Of a stretch of DNA of 64,000 nucleotides, positions 61,491 to 64,000 are shown in pieces. The DNA is taken from assembly GCF_958295425.1 (NCBI RefSeq), contig NC_081143.1:14456891-14520890 (forward strand). Direction: 5' to 3'. Under the pieces are notes generated by a model. It was not told where the DNA came from. It worked only from the letters and a program-made list of their open reading frames with translations, and did no database searches. Positions within the stretch are counted from its first letter, which is position 1. Each line of letters begins with the position of its first letter. A program made the position numbers and the translations under genes. This stretch comes from Solea solea. Lineage: Eukaryota; Chordata; Actinopteri; Pleuronectiformes; Soleidae.

Positions 61491-61984
61491 ACTTCTCACC
61501 TTTGCCTTATTTGTCACGTAAAGCCTGACATATCTGCAGTGATACAAGAAGAACAATAATTCTGACAGTATCCTGTGCATAAAACAGACAAAACGCATCA
61601 ATACACTGATAAATTGATCCTCAATGAGTAGAATATTTATGATGTAGGCAGAATCTTCACATTGCATTTCAACTTTGATTGGATACCAAAGTATGAAAAG
61701 AGCCAAACAATCTTGAGATTGCAAAGTGCTTGATGCCCCTTGTTTCTACAACATTGTATTGTCAATTTTGAAGTGTGAAGCAGTAGAAATGTCAAACTAA
61801 CCTAACTATAAAATGGAGGCTCTGTTAGAATGTGTGTGATGTCACAACAGGAGACATCACAGATCACTGAAGTCTGAGACTGCAGCTCTGTTTTCAAGCA
61901 AGGGTCCTCAAAGAGGTCAAAGTCCCTAAGATGATAAATGTGAACTAACCTAGTTGTGTTGTTTTTGTTTTCACCCAGCTGTAG
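61491..61984. other. Intergenic or upstream intron sequence
   Basis: No exon or repeat recognised. The last 35 bases (GAACTAACCTAGTTGTGTTG then TTTTTGTTTTCACCCAG) look like a branch point, pyrimidine tract and acceptor for the segment that follows. Confidence 0.6.
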
Positions 61985-62060
61985 ATCCTTGTGCACGATG
62001 AGGAGATGGCTGCGGTTGTTAGTCGGGAGCTGCAGGAGGAAGTCATGAAAGCAGTTGCAG
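61985..62060 (+). CDS. Possible exon of an unidentified downstream gene
   Basis: An open segment reading ILVHDEEMAAVVSRELQEEV then MKAVAG, between CCCAGCTGTAG and donor GCAG/GTGAGT. The nearer acceptor (61978) would bring an in-frame TAG, so either the AG at 61984 is used or this is a first exon starting at ATG 62006 (GAGATGGCTG, a good start context; MAAVVSRELQEE). The charged, helix-like composition looks coding. I do not recognise the protein. No partner exon was found before 64000. Confidence 0.4.
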
Positions 62061-62534
62061 GTGAGTTGATTGTCACGGCTGCTGCTTGTTTCTCTTCTCC
62101 TTTAAATGCAGTAGCGTGCTGGATCTCTGAAGAGTGGTCTCAGTGTCACAGTGACTGACCTTTGCTCCCCCCCGCCCCATTTTCTATTATATTTCTGTTC
62201 CGGTTTCCGATCCCCGATTATTTAAAAGAAGACAACCTGGTGTTTCGTCACCTCTGTCCAGAAGGCTATGTTTTCTCACTGATGATGATGAAAGCTGCAT
62301 GTCGTCCCTGGTGGGTTTGGAGACAAATGCAGCGAACGGTGAACATTTTAAAACAAAAGGTTGTAATATTCCTTTTATAGAAACACAAACAGACCAATTG
62401 TTCAGTTCGGAGCCTTGACAGGATGTAAAGGATTAGAAATGAGTGTAATCTCTGATTTGTGCCACTAGATTTCACTGTCCTCTTTAATGTAGCACATTTT
62501 TTTTCAGACTTGTAATACACAAACCATGACAACC

Positions 62535-62540
<6 letters not shown>

Positions 62541-62589
<49 letters not shown>
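62541..62589. repeat. (CT)24 microsatellite
   Basis: An uninterrupted CT run of about 49 bases after TTTTCC. Confidence 0.95.
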
Positions 62590-62591
<2 letters not shown>

Positions 62592-62844
62592 CCTACCACT
62601 CAGATCTATTTTTAGAGGTTAGGCGGGCTTTCTGATGGTTGGCACTAATAATTCAGCTGCTCCAACCAGCTGTACACTCCCAGCTGCACCAAACTCATGA
62701 GGCCATCTGAAGGCAATATCAACTTCTTATCAATGAAGTATTTTGATAATCAACTCTGGCTTCTTGCAGTTTCCCTTGGCCAACTTCTTTTTTCCCTTTC
62801 CCTCAGTTTTTCCTTTGCCTTGCCTCATGTACAGTGTAATTACT

Positions 62845-63035
62845 CACTTATTCATCTGCTATCACTTTATCCTCACGGGGGGCGCTGGTGCCAAACCCAG
62901 CTGACATAGGGTGAAAGGTGGGGTGAACCCTGGACAGGACAAACAACCATCCACTCTCACAGTCACACCTACAGTCATTTTTAGAGTCATATTTGCCTAA
63001 TCCCCAAATCTGCATGTTTTTGGACTGTGGAAGAA
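62845..63035 (-). mobile_element. L2/SINE-type tail, minus strand
   Basis: Holds ATCACTTTATCCTCACGGGG, GGGCGCTGGTGCCAAACCCA, GGTGAACCCTGGACAGGACA and CAAATCTGCATGTTTTTGGA, the reverse-strand version of the 14205 repeat. Confidence 0.8.
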
Positions 63036-63481
63036 AACAGTATAATAATTTTAGTTCCATATATATAATGTGTCTGCACTATATTATTATTGAAGCTACA
63101 CTAAGTTATTATTGAAACAATACAGTTATTGGAGGAGTTGCTTGACGACGCTTTGACTCTCCACCATTTCTCCCTTTCCATGTCTGTATTTATAATCATG
63201 TTATTTACATAAAGGTAACTCTTGTACACATCAGTACAGATGTGGGTCAGAGTAAATAAAGTACAAGTAAACTAAATAAAGTCAATAACACTTCAGAAAC
63301 CAAATAGAAAGTTCAAAAATTACAAAAGGTAAAACTTTATATAAACCTGCATTATGACCTAATAAGAATTATTTCCCATATTTCTCTTTCATCGCTCCTT
63401 TTTACTTTCTCATTCTTGTGCGGGTGTTCGTCTCTGACCTAATTCATTTTTTAGCCGGAAGCATTAACATTCACTGACATG

Positions 63482-63482
<1 letters not shown>

Positions 63483-63528
<46 letters not shown>
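63483..63528. repeat. (AC)23 microsatellite
   Basis: An uninterrupted AC run of 46 bases followed by GGAAAGAGAGAG. Confidence 0.95.
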
Positions 63529-63532
<4 letters not shown>

Positions 63533-64000
63533 AGAGAGAGATATCATTTAGTTCTGAGACTTGCCCTGGGTGTCTTTGTGTCTTCAACAGAAAAGGACTT
63601 GATCATGTTTATAAGATGACTAAATCTAAATAAGAAATGTTTCCGACACCACAGTGTATCTATACTGAGTGATGTCTCTCTGGAGGAGCAGGATTATTGA
63701 AGGCCTGATGTGATGTCTCGAAAGTGACCAGAGGGGATTATAAAGATAGAAAGTCTTCTTAAAGTGGGTCAATGGACAAAAGACAAGACAAAGCACACCC
63801 ATTAGCCCATATCTACTCCCATCTGCTACAACCAATTACCTGTTGGTTTAGATTTATGAACTCAGTCCTCTCCATTTGTGCCAATATTTTATTTTTGTTT
63901 TACTAACTAGTAATAATTGGCGCGTGTCACAGTAGGAAAGTCACAGGTGTAAATAATGAAATGAATGATGAACATTTAGCTTCCGTAGTTTCAGGTTGCA

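Larger units (their letters stand above)
62061..64000. other. Sequence downstream of slit2 to the window end
   Basis: Contains a CT repeat (62541-62589), a minus-strand L2/SINE tail (62845-63035) and a CA repeat (63483-63528). No exon with convincing splice sites was recognised on either strand. Confidence 0.65.

Overview
The window is vertebrate genomic DNA, almost certainly from a teleost fish. It has long introns, very abundant (CA)n/(TG)n and (CT)n microsatellites, fish-type MITEs and LINE/SINE tails, and one large multi-exon gene on the + strand. That gene is slit2, the secreted Slit guidance ligand for Robo receptors. Its exons read as Slit2 rather than Slit1 or Slit3, with diagnostic stretches such as [35 protein letters not shown] and the C-terminal cysteine knot. 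The species cannot be fixed from the sequence.

Layout. Positions 1-27080 show no coding exon and are best read as one very long intron lying 3' of the fourth coding exon; the signal peptide, first LRRNT and first LRRs are upstream of the window. Coding exons run from 27081 to the stop at 59874-59876. In order they encode the end of LRR domain D1, D2 (the Robo-binding domain in characterised Slits), D3, D4, EGF1-6 with the known proteolytic site between EGF5 and EGF6, a laminin-G domain, EGF7-9 and a C-terminal cystine knot. Exon numbers are provisional and follow the human SLIT2 scheme (exon 5 = first exon here, exon 37 = last). A 200-base run of N at 44970-45169 removes the end of exon 23 and the whole of the next one or two D4 exons. 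The 3' UTR runs to about 61490, with an ATTAAA signal at 61468. Further downstream, a short exon-like open segment at 61985-62060 may belong to a different gene.

How the parts work together. The intron after the 24-nt microexon 15 carries a clear mir-218 hairpin (41288-41379), the conserved intronic miRNA of SLIT2 and SLIT3. So the locus makes both a Robo ligand and a miRNA reported to repress Robo receptors.

The main hunt result is a set of candidate small exons in phase-1 introns at the joints between Slit2 modules: 21 nt at 40584 (D2-D3 linker), 33 nt at 47533 (D4-EGF1), 24 nt at 52726 (EGF3-EGF4) and 44 nt at 59310 (EGF9-cystine knot). The first three preserve the frame, as the established 24-nt exon 15 does. 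They are sequence predictions only and need RNA evidence. Introns also carry a TTAA-flanked terminal-inverted-repeat element with a THAP-like zinc-finger ORF (Kolobok-like), at least four other MITE families, a CA-flanked hairpin repeat in four copies, and LINE/SINE 3' ends.
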